A DNA stretch of 15,765 bases, taken from assembly GCA_015486915.1 (NCBI GenBank), contig WFQS01000166.1:1-15765 (forward strand), in the 5' to 3' direction. The stretch's first letter is position 1. Each line of letters starts with the position of its first letter. The stretch comes from Desulfobacteraceae bacterium (lineage in GTDB: Bacteria; Desulfobacterota; Desulfobacteria; Desulfobacterales; Desulfobacteraceae). A program made the translations under genes and the position numbers. The notes under the pieces were generated by a model that ran no database searches, was not told where the DNA came from, and saw nothing but the letters and a program-made list of their open reading frames with translations. Below are positions 1 through 7,151 of the stretch, in pieces.

Positions 1-155
1 GAGCTGAACGGCGCTACGGCGCATCTCAACGAACATAAAAAGAGCATCAGTTGCTTTGTCAGAAGTGGGCTCTTTCTTATAACTGCCATGAGGCGGATCT
101 GGATTGGCCCAGACAGACCTGCCTCAAGGAATCAAAGATTCTGACAAACATAAAA
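1..155 (-). repeat. Hairpin repeat cluster, two copies in reverse orientation
   Basis: Two copies of the window's dispersed palindrome lie here in reverse orientation. Copy 1 (about 6-33) is short and degenerate, with AACGGC on the left and CATCTCAACGAAC on the right. Copy 2 (about 79-126) runs from ATAACTGCCATGAGGC to GCCTCAA, with the interior GGATTGGCCC also found in the 13283 copy. Between them is the linker hairpin with arms AAAGAGC (39-45) and GCTCTTT (69-75). To the right of copy 2, GAATCAAAGATTCTGAC (129-145) recurs nearly unchanged beside the 5271 copy. The first copy may be cut by the window edge. Seen directly by comparing intergenic regions; mobility is inference. Confidence 0.7.
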
Positions 156-333
156 AGAACATCTGTTACTTTATCAAATTTGCCATCTGTCCCACTGTGG
201 ATCCCACCGGCCCATCTATTTCGTTGCATCAAAGGCCGAATACGTTGAGTATGCAACCTTTAATACTCTCCTGTTACATGGGGTGGGGTAGGAATTCTGC
301 GCCATTTCTGTTCAACTTATTTCATCTCCGATC
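156..333. other. Intergenic stretch with one short hairpin, no gene
   Basis: No convincing coding sequence is present. The only structure I see is an inverted repeat, GTTGCAT at 223-229 and ATGCAAC at 251-257, a 7 bp stem with a 21 nt loop. Short open frames across 51-337 overlap the palindromic repeats and have no recognisable content. The stretch may be further decayed sequence belonging to the kinase relic that starts near 334. Confidence 0.5.
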
Positions 334-551
334 CTAATATAAGACATAAAGAACACCTGCATGACGATTTCTATGAGATCATCAGGTAAACCTGACGTGC
401 AGCAGATATTACCCGGCAGCTGCTGGCTTTTGCAGGAAAGCAGACCATCGCACCAAGAGCGCTTTATCTGAATAAAAATGTTTAAAGCATGCTGACAATG
501 CTGCGGTGCCTCATTGGAGGATAGATTTTGTATGGCCGCCGAAAAAAATTA
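334..551 (+). pseudogene. Decayed fragment of a PAS/hybrid histidine kinase
   Basis: This stretch aligns at nucleotide level with about 8806-9030 inside the intact hybrid kinase at 8196-9833. Positions 357-360 correspond to 8829-8832, and the match runs almost without gaps to about 520. Translated from 357 it gives LHDDFYEIIR, two stops, then [20 protein letters not shown]. The intact kinase reads [20 protein letters not shown], residues 224-243, between its H box and ATPase domain. In-frame stops appear at codons read as TAA and TGA near 387-395 and TAA near 483. A 4 nt deletion near 520 shifts the frame, and similarity fades by about 551. Neither the phosphoacceptor region nor the ATP-binding domain survives. 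It is a dead copy of a paralogue, probably from an old duplication. Confidence 0.85.
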
Positions 552-776
552 ACCAAAATTATAAATTGACCGGTTTATTTTCTTGCCTTATCTGATATCC
601 CGCATTATAGATAACCTGAATGTTGCATGTCCGACGTCTTGCATATCCGGTCGGATAACACCTGCAATATTGAAACATAAAACTATCGAGTGAATTTATT
701 TCTGAAAATAATTACTTAAAAGAGCATCAATACATGTTAATTTAAAAGATCATTTTACAGATCAAATCTATGAAGC
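552..776. other. AT-rich intergenic region before the hydrolase gene
   Basis: No gene is visible. The 12 nt string AAAAGAGCATCA at 718-729 repeats exactly the linker arm of the hairpin repeats at 38-49. It may be an isolated relic of that family. No convincing promoter or terminator was found. Confidence 0.4.
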
Positions 777-781
777 AGGAG
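777..781 (+). promoter_or_regulatory. Ribosome binding site setting the 791 start
   Basis: AGGAG lies 9 nt before the ATG at 791. The upstream in-frame ATG at 770 has no purine-rich site before it, and this site would fall inside that longer frame. The later start is therefore preferred. Confidence 0.65.
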
Positions 782-790
782 ATAATAGTA

Positions 791-1366
791 ATGGAAATAT
801 CCACAAGATACGACGAATTTTTAAACAAAGATGACTGTTTACTCCTAATCGTGGATATTCAGAAAAAAATGGTTGACCTGTGTAAAAGCAAAGAAAAAAT
901 TATAAAAAATACTGCAGCTTTAATTCAGACTTCAAATCAACTAAACATCCCTATAATATTGTCCGTACATAACAAAGAAAAGCTTGGTCCATGCATTAAT
1001 GAGTTATATGATAAACTTGAAAGCCCAATAATACTTAATAAATTGGAATTCAGCTGTTTTGAGAATCAAGGGCTCTATTCTGCCATACAAAAAACTGGTA
1101 AAAAAACTCTTCTCATAACTGGTATTGAGACACATGTATGTATCTTTCATACAGGCGCAAGCGCTCTTCGCCTTGGCTATAAGGTGCATATAGCTGCAGA
1201 TGCTGTGGGTTCCAGAACTTTATTTAACTGGAAAACAGGGATAAACCGTCTTGAGAAATCAGGTGCTGTGATAAGTTCCACTGAAATGATTATTTTTGAA
1301 CTTTTGAACAGGGCTGGGACTTCAGATTTCAGGGCACTACTGCCTTTAATTAAAGGCTTTACATAA
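791..1366 (+). CDS. Isochorismatase/nicotinamidase-like cysteine hydrolase (YcaC-type)
   Basis: This is a 191-residue protein of the isochorismatase-like cysteine hydrolase superfamily, cytoplasmic enzymes that hydrolyse amides or related C-N bonds through an Asp-Lys-Cys triad. The triad is visible: D22 in LLLIVDIQ, K84 in LNKLEFSCF and C117 in ITGIETHVCIF. After the cysteine come the typical helix GASALRLGYKVHIAADAVGSR, quoted here only in part as AADAVGSR, and the C-terminal SSTEMIIFELL. Length and motif order match the YcaC-like branch rather than true isochorismate lyases with an extra carrier domain. The substrate cannot be read from sequence. It ends 252 bp before the AtoE-type transporter gene on the same strand, so joint transcription is possible but not shown. 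The start at 791 is chosen on its ribosome binding site. No membrane segment or signal peptide is seen. Confidence 0.88.
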   Translation: MEISTRYDEFLNKDDCLLLIVDIQKKMVDLCKSKEKIIKNTAALIQTSNQLNIPIILSVHNKEKLGPCINELYDKLESPIILNKLEFSCFENQGLYSAIQKTGKKTLLITGIETHVCIFHTGASALRLGYKVHIAADAVGSRTLFNWKTGINRLEKSGAVISSTEMIIFELLNRAGTSDFRALLPLIKGFT

Positions 1367-1606
1367 AAGAATTATTATTTGGAAAATATTATGCGTACAA
1401 TTCGAAATAACGACCATAAGGCTGATCTAATTTTTGTTCCTGGTCTGTTTAAAAAAATCGAGGATTCTTACAAAAGAAGCAGCACTCGTCTTTGTTTGAG
1501 AAGTTTGTAATATTAAATACAAGGTTGGTCTAAATGAACCATTTTCGCCATGTCAAATAGCGGGATTGTCTCGTTAATATACCAAACAATATATTATTCA
1601 TATTTC
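1367..1606 (+). other. Intergenic region with a doubtful 39-codon frame and weak promoter-like boxes
   Basis: A small open frame, 1391-1510 (begins MRTIRNNDHK, ends LCLRSL), has no clear ribosome binding site and no family I recognise. It may be chance or a relic. TTGTA at 1505-1509 and TACAA at 1518-1522 form a short inverted repeat. TTGTCT (1566-1571) and TATATT (1590-1595), 18 nt apart, could be a weak sigma-70 promoter for the transporter gene, but the resulting leader would be very short. None of these is strongly supported. Confidence 0.3.
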
Positions 1607-1613
1607 AAGGAGG
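1607..1613 (+). promoter_or_regulatory. Strong ribosome binding site setting the 1619 start
   Basis: AAGGAGG, a perfect anti-16S match, sits 5 nt before the ATG at 1619. The same frame is open upstream to an ATG at 1550, but that start lacks a ribosome binding site and would add 23 residues not expected for the family. Confidence 0.85.
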
Positions 1614-1618
1614 TTGTT

Positions 1619-2980
1619 ATGATCAAAAAAATGGGAGAATATTTTTCAGGATGGGCAGAAAAATATATGCCAGACCCTTTTCTATTTGCTATTTTGCTTA
1701 CTTTTGTCACTATGATACTGGGAATCATATTTACCAATCATAATTTGTTTGATATGTGTAAATTCTGGCATAAAGGATTCTGGGCTCTTCTTAAATTTTC
1801 CATGCAGATGTGTTTAATTCTTGTAACAGGATATGCACTGGCAACTACCAAAGCTGTAAAACTCGTCATTGATAAACTGGCCAACATTCCGAAAACAGGC
1901 AGTGGAGCTGTAGCTCTGGTTGCCCTGGTAGCCATTATTGCAGGATTGATTAACTGGGGCTTAGGCCTCATTGTCGGTGCACTTATGGCAAGAGAGGTGG
2001 GCATTCGAGGATATCAAAACAAAGTACCAATGCATTATCCACTGCTTGGTGCTGCAGGATATGCCGGCCTTGCTGTATGGCATGGAGGTCTGTCCGGGTC
2101 TGCCCCTCTCCTCGTTGCGACCAAAGGTCATTTTTTAGAAAGCCAGATAGGCATTATTCCGGTATCAAAGACTCTGTTCAGTCCACTAAATATAGTTGTT
2201 GCAATATTCTGCATTCTTGTTCTGCCATATATTTTTAAACTGCTTACCCCTTCTGATCCTGATAAAATTATCCCCATAAATCAGATAATTCCTGATCTGG
2301 ATAAACTATTGGAAGAAGAAAAACCCAATGAATCTGAAGAGAAGAGAAAAAATACTTTTGCCGCCAGAATTGAAAACAGTATGGTACTCAGCCTGATGAC
2401 AGGCATTGCAGGAATGGCCATTGTTGTTTGGTATTTCGCAACTAAAGGATTTAAGCTTAACCTGAATATTGTTAATTTCACTTTTCTTTTTCTTGGTATT
2501 ATCCTTCACAAAACCCCTATTAATTATGTAAAGGCAATTAATGAAGGTACAAAAGGATGCTCAGGCATTATTCTGCAGTTCCCGTTTTATTCAGGAATAA
2601 TGGGGATGATGAAATTCTCAGGGCTCATTGTCATAATAGCGGGATGGTTTGTTGCTATTTCCAACCAATACACTTATCCTGTTTTTACCTTTATCAGTGC
2701 CGCTTTTGTAAATATATTCGTTCCTTCGGGCGGGGGACAGTGGGCAGTCCAGGGTCCTGTAGTTGTCAAGGCTGCACACGTACTCGGTGTATCATTGCCA
2801 AAGGCAATAATGGCACTCGCATATGGAGATCAATGGACAAACCTTTTTCAGCCTTTCTGGGCACTTGCTTTGTTAGGGCTTACAGGATTAAAAGCAAGAC
2901 AGATTATGGGATATTGCATGGCGGTAATGCTCATGGGAGCTGCATTTTTTATTATTGCCCTACTTGTTGTACCTGCTTAA
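1619..2980 (+). CDS. atoE: Short-chain fatty acid transporter, AtoE family
   Basis: This 453-residue, strongly hydrophobic protein with about a dozen predicted membrane segments belongs to the AtoE/short-chain fatty acid transporter family (SCFA_trans), inner-membrane carriers of acetoacetate, butyrate and similar acids. Family marks seen are the N-terminal GWAEKYMPDPFLFAILLT, the loop INWGLGLIVGALMAREVG, HYPLLGAAGYAGLAVWHGG with SGSAPLLVAT just after it, and the C-terminal FVPSGGGQWAVQGPV and YGDQWTNLFQPFWAL. A charged cytoplasmic loop (about residues 212-255, rich in E and K) separates the two halves. Length is the usual 440-460 residues, so the gene looks intact. The neighbouring hydrolase and flavoprotein suggest an organic-acid or amide context, but the substrate is not shown. 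An IS200 stump begins about 115 bp downstream. No terminator hairpin is evident. Confidence 0.93.
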   Translation: MIKKMGEYFSGWAEKYMPDPFLFAILLTFVTMILGIIFTNHNLFDMCKFWHKGFWALLKFSMQMCLILVTGYALATTKAVKLVIDKLANIPKTGSGAVALVALVAIIAGLINWGLGLIVGALMAREVGIRGYQNKVPMHYPLLGAAGYAGLAVWHGGLSGSAPLLVATKGHFLESQIGIIPVSKTLFSPLNIVVAIFCILVLPYIFKLLTPSDPDKIIPINQIIPDLDKLLEEEKPNESEEKRKNTFAARIENSMVLSLMTGIAGMAIVVWYFATKGFKLNLNIVNFTFLFLGIILHKTPINYVKAINEGTKGCSGIILQFPFYSGIMGMMKFSGLIVIIAGWFVAISNQYTYPVFTFISAAFVNIFVPSGGGQWAVQGPVVVKAAHVLGVSLPKAIMALAYGDQWTNLFQPFWALALLGLTGLKARQIMGYCMAVMLMGAAFFIIALLVVPA

Positions 2981-3095
2981 ATCATATGCAGAGATTAAAA
3001 ATATCTGTATCCAAAAACAGTCGCATAAATAAAATAATTACGTAAATAATTTAGCTTTTGTTATTAATAGCAGGCGTATTATTAAAATTAATAAA

Positions 3096-3372
3096 GGGGT
3101 AAACCCCGGCTATGCAGGGGAGACTCTCAGAGTGTGACATTTGCAGGAATATAAGAAAGTCTCCTAAACTGTGAATGCTCAAAGACCACAGCAAAGGAGG
3201 CTTTCAATGAACAACAACCAAAAATTAAACCATGCAACTTGGGATTGCAAGTATCATCTGGTATGGATTCCCAAATATAGAAAGAAAGTAATCTATGGTC
3301 ATCTTAGAAGGTATATAGATAAAATTTTCTGAGATTTGGCGGTTGCAATGAGAGCCAATCATCATTGAAGGC
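3096..3372 (+). mobile_element. IS200/IS605-type element remnant (left end plus 5' part of tnpA)
   Basis: The left end of a single-strand (IS200/IS605) transposon is recognisable. A subterminal imperfect hairpin has CCCC (3104-3107) and GGGG (3117-3120) around GGCTATGCA. It is followed by the small palindrome ACTCT-C-AGAGT (3123-3133), then a leader with a good ribosome binding site (AAAGGAGG, 3193-3200) and the start of tnpA at 3207. These elements carry hairpins at both ends that the Y1 transposase binds. Here the coding part fades after about 3372 and no right-end hairpin is visible before the flavoprotein gene at 3494. The element is therefore immobile. The exact outer boundaries are uncertain. 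Confidence 0.75.
3207..3372 (+). pseudogene. tnpA: Truncated IS200-type Y1 transposase
   Basis: The frame starts at 3207 and reads 41 residues, including LNHATWDCKYHLVWIPKYRK and then VIYGHLRRYIDKIF, which is the conserved N-terminus of IS200/IS605 TnpA. A TGA at 3330-3332 interrupts it, and the next codons still read DLA as in the family motif FRDLA, so an Arg codon CGA has probably become TGA. A further stretch, GAG AGC CA then ATC ATC ATT GAA GGC (about 3350-3372), matches the ESQIIEG-like region after a frameshift. The HUH metal-binding motif and the catalytic tyrosine would lie downstream and are absent. The protein cannot be active. Confidence 0.85.
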
Positions 3373-3493
3373 CTTTTTTGTTTTCTCCGTTTTTTTCCAT
3401 TCACTATATGCGACTGCAAAATTTTGGTTAAAGGTGATAAAATCGGATTTTTTTCGTTCATAGCGGGCAGATGAAAAGACTTGGAGGCTTTTC

Positions 3494-5125
3494 ATGAGTC
3501 ACAAAGGATTTGACTATGATTATATTGTTATCGGTTCAGGGTTTGGCGGCAGTGTTTCTGCATTAAGGCTGGCTGAAAAGGGATATAAAGTGGCCGTTTT
3601 TGAAAAAGGCAAACACTGGGACAATAAGGACTTCCCCAAAACCAGCTGGAACATCAGAAAATACTTATGGCTGCCACAATTGGGCTGCTACGGCTACCAG
3701 AACCTTACCCAGCTCAAACATGTCCTGATTTTTCATGGCGGCGGTGTCGGCGGCGGCAGTCTGGTTTATGCCAACCAGCTGCTGATTCCTCCGGATGAAG
3801 TGTTTGAACGTCCGGAGTGGGGGATTAAAAACTGCAAAGATCAAATGATGCCCTGTTATGAGAAAGCACAAAAGATGCTTGGAGTCAATCCCTGCCCCCA
3901 GATCGGTAAGGCAGACAAATGCCTCCGGGAGGTAGGAAAAGAGTTTCGTGGTGAAGATACCTTCCATAAAAATGATGTAGGCATATATTTTGGCAAGCCA
4001 AAGGAAACTGTTTCGGATCCCTATTTTGGCGGAAAAGGACCAGACCGTACTGGTTGTGATTTCTGTGGGTCCTGCATGGTGGGCTGCCCAAGTGGCGCAA
4101 AAAATACTTTGGATAAAAACTACTTGCATCTGGCAGAAGGTTTGGGGGTGAATATTATTCCTGAAACAGAAGTTATAGGTGTGGCACCGCAGAATGGCGG
4201 GTATGAGATCTATACTCGAAAATCTACTGGTATCGTTAAACCCAAAAAAACCTTCCGGGCCAAAGGCGCTGTTTTCAGCGGAGGTGTTCTGGGATCTGTT
4301 AAGCTCTTGATGAAATGCAGGCAACAAGGTCTGCTTCCGGATCTTTCCGACCAGTTGGGCAATTTTGTCAGGACAAACTCAGAGGCAATGCTTGGTGTCA
4401 AATCCCATGATAAGGAAATAGACTGAAATGACCAGATAGCTATTACGTCTGGTATCTATCCTGATGATACGACGCATATTGAGATGGTCCGTTACAACAG
4501 GGGGTCCGACGTACTGCTGAACATTCTGACCGTCATGACAGGAGGAGGTGGGAAAATCCCACGGTTTGTTCGTTTCCTGGGAAATATTATCCGACATCCA
4601 GTGCAATTTGTAAAACTCCTGTGGCCCTTTGGCAAGGCATCTTCCACAACGATTGTCCTGGCGATGCAGACAGATGAGAACTACCTGAAGCTCGAATATA
4701 AGCCCAGATGGTGGCGGTTTGGAGGATACAGTATAAACTCAACGGTACCTGAAGGGCTTCGACGGGTGCCGGCCTATATACCCATTGCAAATGAAGTCAC
4801 TCGTCGTCTCGCCCAAAAAATGGACGGTATCCCCTTAACCTCTATTCAAGAGGCTGTTTTTAATGTATCTGCCACCGCCCACATTCTTGGCGGATGTTGC
4901 ATGGGTGAGTCTCCTGAAAAAGGTGTTGTAAAGACGAATGGCGAACTATTCGGCTACCCAAATCTGTTTGTGGTCGATGGATCTGTGGTGCCGGCCAATT
5001 TAGGCGTCAATCCAAGTCTTACCATCACGGCTCTGTCTGAATTCATCATGTCGCAGATGCAGGATAATTCTGACAGGAGGACTGAAAACCAATCGGCAAC
5101 GTCAGACAATTCAGTACATGATTGA
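3494..5125 (+). pseudogene. GMC-family (cholesterol-oxidase-type) flavoprotein, interrupted by in-frame TGA
   Basis: One reading frame of 544 codons, the last being its stop, encodes a glucose-methanol-choline oxidoreductase, an FAD enzyme oxidising alcohols or sterol-like substrates. N-terminal motifs are IVIGSGFGGS (11-20, dinucleotide binding), E37 for ribose, HGGGVGGGSLVYAN (81-94) and a ferredoxin-like cysteine set C188-X2-C191-X2-C194-X3-C198-P typical of this subgroup. Codon 311 (4424-4426) is TGA. The same frame continues with family sequence IAITSGIYPDDTTHIE and ends with HILGGCCMG (catalytic His 463) and VNPSLTITAL (Asn 506). Apart from that codon the length and motifs are complete. 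A nonsense mutation or sequencing error is likeliest; selenocysteine is a weak alternative. An internal ATG at 4484 could restart translation but would give only a fragment. Ribosome binding site GGAGG at 3483-3487 supports the start. Base composition appears somewhat richer in GC than the neighbours. Confidence 0.85.
4424..4453 (+). other. In-frame TGA with a 6 bp hairpin just downstream
   Basis: The TGA at 4424-4426 is followed by ACCAGA (4431-4436) and TCTGGT (4448-4453), a perfect 6 bp stem with an 11 nt loop. A bacterial SECIS normally has a small 4-6 nt apical loop with a GU pair and a bulged U, sited about 16-37 nt after the UGA. This hairpin starts too close and its loop is too large, so it is recorded as a feature but is poor support for selenocysteine. 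Confidence 0.35.
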
Positions 5126-5270
5126 TGAATACCATGACTTTTGCTTCGACCTTCACGATCCTTCATACAAATGCTCTGCACTCAAATTTTAACAGATCAA
5201 CTCAAAGCACACATCTCTAAACAGGACAAAAAAACTATAAATATCTTAAACTGTTTCAATTCTAATTTTT
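5126..5270. other. AT-rich spacer, nothing recognised
   Basis: This is the first part of the 389 bp gap between the flavoprotein frame and the NarX-like kinase. No coding sequence, terminator or promoter is convincing here. The rest of the gap holds two copies of the hairpin repeat. Confidence 0.4.
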
Positions 5271-5335
5271 TTTATAACGGCCATGAGGCTGACTAGGATT
5301 TGCCCGGATTGCCTCAAAGAATCAAAAATTCTGAC
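5271..5335 (-). repeat. Hairpin repeat copy, reverse orientation
   Basis: The copy runs from ATAACGGCCATGAGGC to GATTGCCTCAA, then AGAATCAAAAATTCTGAC. It aligns almost base for base with 78-145 at the window's left end, including the conserved flank after the right arm. Paired arms are CATGAGGC and GCCTC. The interior carries GGATTTGCCC, a version of the GGATTGGCCC seen in other reverse copies. Confidence 0.75.
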
Positions 5336-5382
5336 TAAAAATGAAAGTTACATGTTGCTTTACAAATACTTTTTTTATAAAG

Positions 5383-5475
5383 AAAGAGCTCTATTTTGAT
5401 GAAGTGCAAATACTCTTTTTATGTTTGTTGTGAGGCATTGTAACGCAGTTGAGATCGGCCTTATGGCCGTTTTAT
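5383..5475 (+). repeat. Hairpin repeat copy, forward orientation, with linker hairpin
   Basis: The linker hairpin has arms AAAGAG (5383-5388) and CTCTTT (5413-5418). Then comes a forward palindrome from TTTGTTGTGAGGC (5424-5436) to GGCCTTATGGCCGTTTTAT (5457-5475). With the reverse copy at 5271 it forms a head-to-head pair, as in BIME-type composite repeats. It ends about 40 bp before the start codon of the NarX-like kinase. CCGG...CCGG around 5487-5502 adds one more small hairpin before that start. Confidence 0.72.
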
Positions 5476-5514
5476 GAAATTTAAACCGGATATTCTCACC
5501 GGACTAGGGCTGAA

Positions 5515-7098
5515 ATGGTTAAAATTAAAACAAAATTAAAAAGTATTTCCAGATATATACAAGCTGGCATCTGTCCGCCCCACAGCAATGTTTTCAGTGT
5601 AGCATCTTTGGCACATGCTTTTACAGAGTGTACAAGGAAAATTACCAGACGTACAAAAGTCTTTAAAGAGTTGCAGGAGCAGAAAGAATTTATCGAAACA
5701 ATCCTTAATACAAGCAGTGCAATAATCGTTGGTCTTGATAAAAATCGTAGAATTAAAATTTTTAACAGAGGGGCAGAGAAAATTACGGGTTACAGGTGGA
5801 ATGAAGTAGCCTGCAGGGACTGGTTTGAAATATTTTTTAAACCTGATATTTACGATGAGATGGACAATGTCTGGAAAAGAGCATGGGGGGGTGAATTTAA
5901 TTCATATGTAAATCCCATTCAAACAAAACAAGGTGATGAAAGAATTATATCATGGCAGACATCTGGTATGTATGACAGTGAAGATGAAATGAAACATATG
6001 CTGATTTCCATTGGAGAGGACATAACAGAGCACATACTGGCTGAAAATGCCCGGAAAATAAACGAAAAAAAATATAAAACCATTATAAATTCCATGGAAG
6101 GTGCTGCTTATATATGCTCACATGATTACTGCATCGAATATATGAATTGTGCCATGATTGAAAAAACAGGGCATGATGCTTTTGGCGAGATCTGCTATAA
6201 AGCCATATACAACAGAAATAAAAAGTGCCCATGGTGTGTTTTTGATAAGATCAGACAACAAAAAAAGTCTGATTACGAAGTTGAAGACCCAAATAACAGT
6301 CACTGGTATTTTGTTGAAAATTCACCAATTTTCAATACCGATGGTACAATTTCAAAATTAACGGTTTTTTGTGATATCACACATCAAAAATTAAACCAGC
6401 TTGCTTTAAAAAAATCGGCAGAACAGCTCCGGTCGCTTGCCTTAAGACAGTTACAGATAGAGGAGGCGGAAAAAAGAAAACTGGCACTGAACCTCCACGA
6501 CAGTGTGGGTCAGAACCTTACAGCCCTTAATATAAACCTCACTATAATACAAAACCTGCTGTCACCTGAATCATATGAAAAAATTAGCGGCAGGTTGTCA
6601 GACTGTATGGATTTAACCAGTAAAATTTTTCAGCAGATACGGGATGTGATGGTAGATTTAAGGCCTGAAGCTCTGGACGACTTTGGACTGGTGGCAGCAC
6701 TTTGCACGTATTGTAAAAAATTTGAAACCCGTTATAATATTAAAACTCAAATTAAAGGCTCGGAATTTGTTCCAAGGCTTGAATCAAAAATGGAGACTGC
6801 CCTTTTCCGCATTATTCAGGAAGCAATGACCAATGCGGCAAAACATTCAGAAGCCGATGTGATAACCATGACATTTGAGAGCAATGATAAATTTGACAGG
6901 ATGACATTTGCAGACAATGGAAAAGGTTTTGACCCGGAAAAATTAAACCTGCCAGGCAAAGGCAATGGATGGGGACTGACCAGCATGCAGGAAAGAGCAG
7001 TTGCCATTGGCATGGATTTTATCATGACATCATCAAAAAACAGCGGAACAAAAATTATTGTGGAAAGAAAAAGACCAGAGGATCTGCATCAAGGTTGA
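5515..7098 (+). CDS. NarX-like soluble PAS-PAS sensor histidine kinase
   Basis: This is a 527-residue kinase with no membrane segment, so it probably senses a cytoplasmic signal. Order: N-terminal region of unknown role (1-50), PAS domain (about 56-178), second PAS (about 184-293), HisKA_3 dimerisation/phosphoacceptor helix with LALNLHDSVGQ (His 328), and HATPase with FRIIQEAMTNAAKHS (431-445, N box), ADNGKGFD (466-473) and GNGWGLTSM (483-491). This is the NarX/DegS class, which phosphorylates NarL-type regulators. The second PAS holds a cysteine set C227, C238, C241 (CYKAIYNRNKKCPWC), as in other PAS domains of sulfate-reducer kinases; a cofactor or redox role is inference. The cognate regulator follows after 53 bp. 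The start at 5515 has only a weak AGGG site 5 nt upstream, so the first residues are less certain. Two hairpin repeats precede it. Confidence 0.92.
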   Translation: MVKIKTKLKSISRYIQAGICPPHSNVFSVASLAHAFTECTRKITRRTKVFKELQEQKEFIETILNTSSAIIVGLDKNRRIKIFNRGAEKITGYRWNEVACRDWFEIFFKPDIYDEMDNVWKRAWGGEFNSYVNPIQTKQGDERIISWQTSGMYDSEDEMKHMLISIGEDITEHILAENARKINEKKYKTIINSMEGAAYICSHDYCIEYMNCAMIEKTGHDAFGEICYKAIYNRNKKCPWCVFDKIRQQKKSDYEVEDPNNSHWYFVENSPIFNTDGTISKLTVFCDITHQKLNQLALKKSAEQLRSLALRQLQIEEAEKRKLALNLHDSVGQNLTALNINLTIIQNLLSPESYEKISGRLSDCMDLTSKIFQQIRDVMVDLRPEALDDFGLVAALCTYCKKFETRYNIKTQIKGSEFVPRLESKMETALFRIIQEAMTNAAKHSEADVITMTFESNDKFDRMTFADNGKGFDPEKLNLPGKGNGWGLTSMQERAVAIGMDFIMTSSKNSGTKIIVERKRPEDLHQG

Positions 7099-7151
7099 TT
7101 TGTCACTGAAAAATGCAGCGATATTGGAATTTATGAAAACAAAGGTGCAAT

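Noticed and set aside
51..337. Two short plus-strand frames at the left edge
   Set aside because: They run through the hairpin repeats, have no ribosome binding site and show no family content.
1391..1510. 39-codon frame between the hydrolase and AtoE genes
   Set aside because: No ribosome binding site and no recognised family. Mentioned in the gap description but not called as a gene.
2557..3045. 162-codon plus-strand open frame overlapping the AtoE gene
   Set aside because: It is out of frame with strongly conserved AtoE C-terminal motifs, and its cysteine-rich translation looks like a frame shadow.
3225..3495. Minus-strand frames across the IS remnant and its right flank
   Set aside because: They overlap the recognisable tnpA start on the other strand, are rich in Lys and Asn from AT-rich sequence, and match no family I recognise.
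3665..4327. 220-codon minus-strand open frame
   Set aside because: It lies wholly antisense to conserved GMC motifs, resembles no family I know, and is explained as a shadow of that gene.
4424..4453. Selenocysteine codon with SECIS in the GMC gene
   Set aside because: The hairpin begins 4 nt after the TGA and has an 11 nt loop, unlike the small apical loop and spacing of bacterial SECIS elements. The position is not a known redox cysteine of the family. Kept only as a weak alternative.
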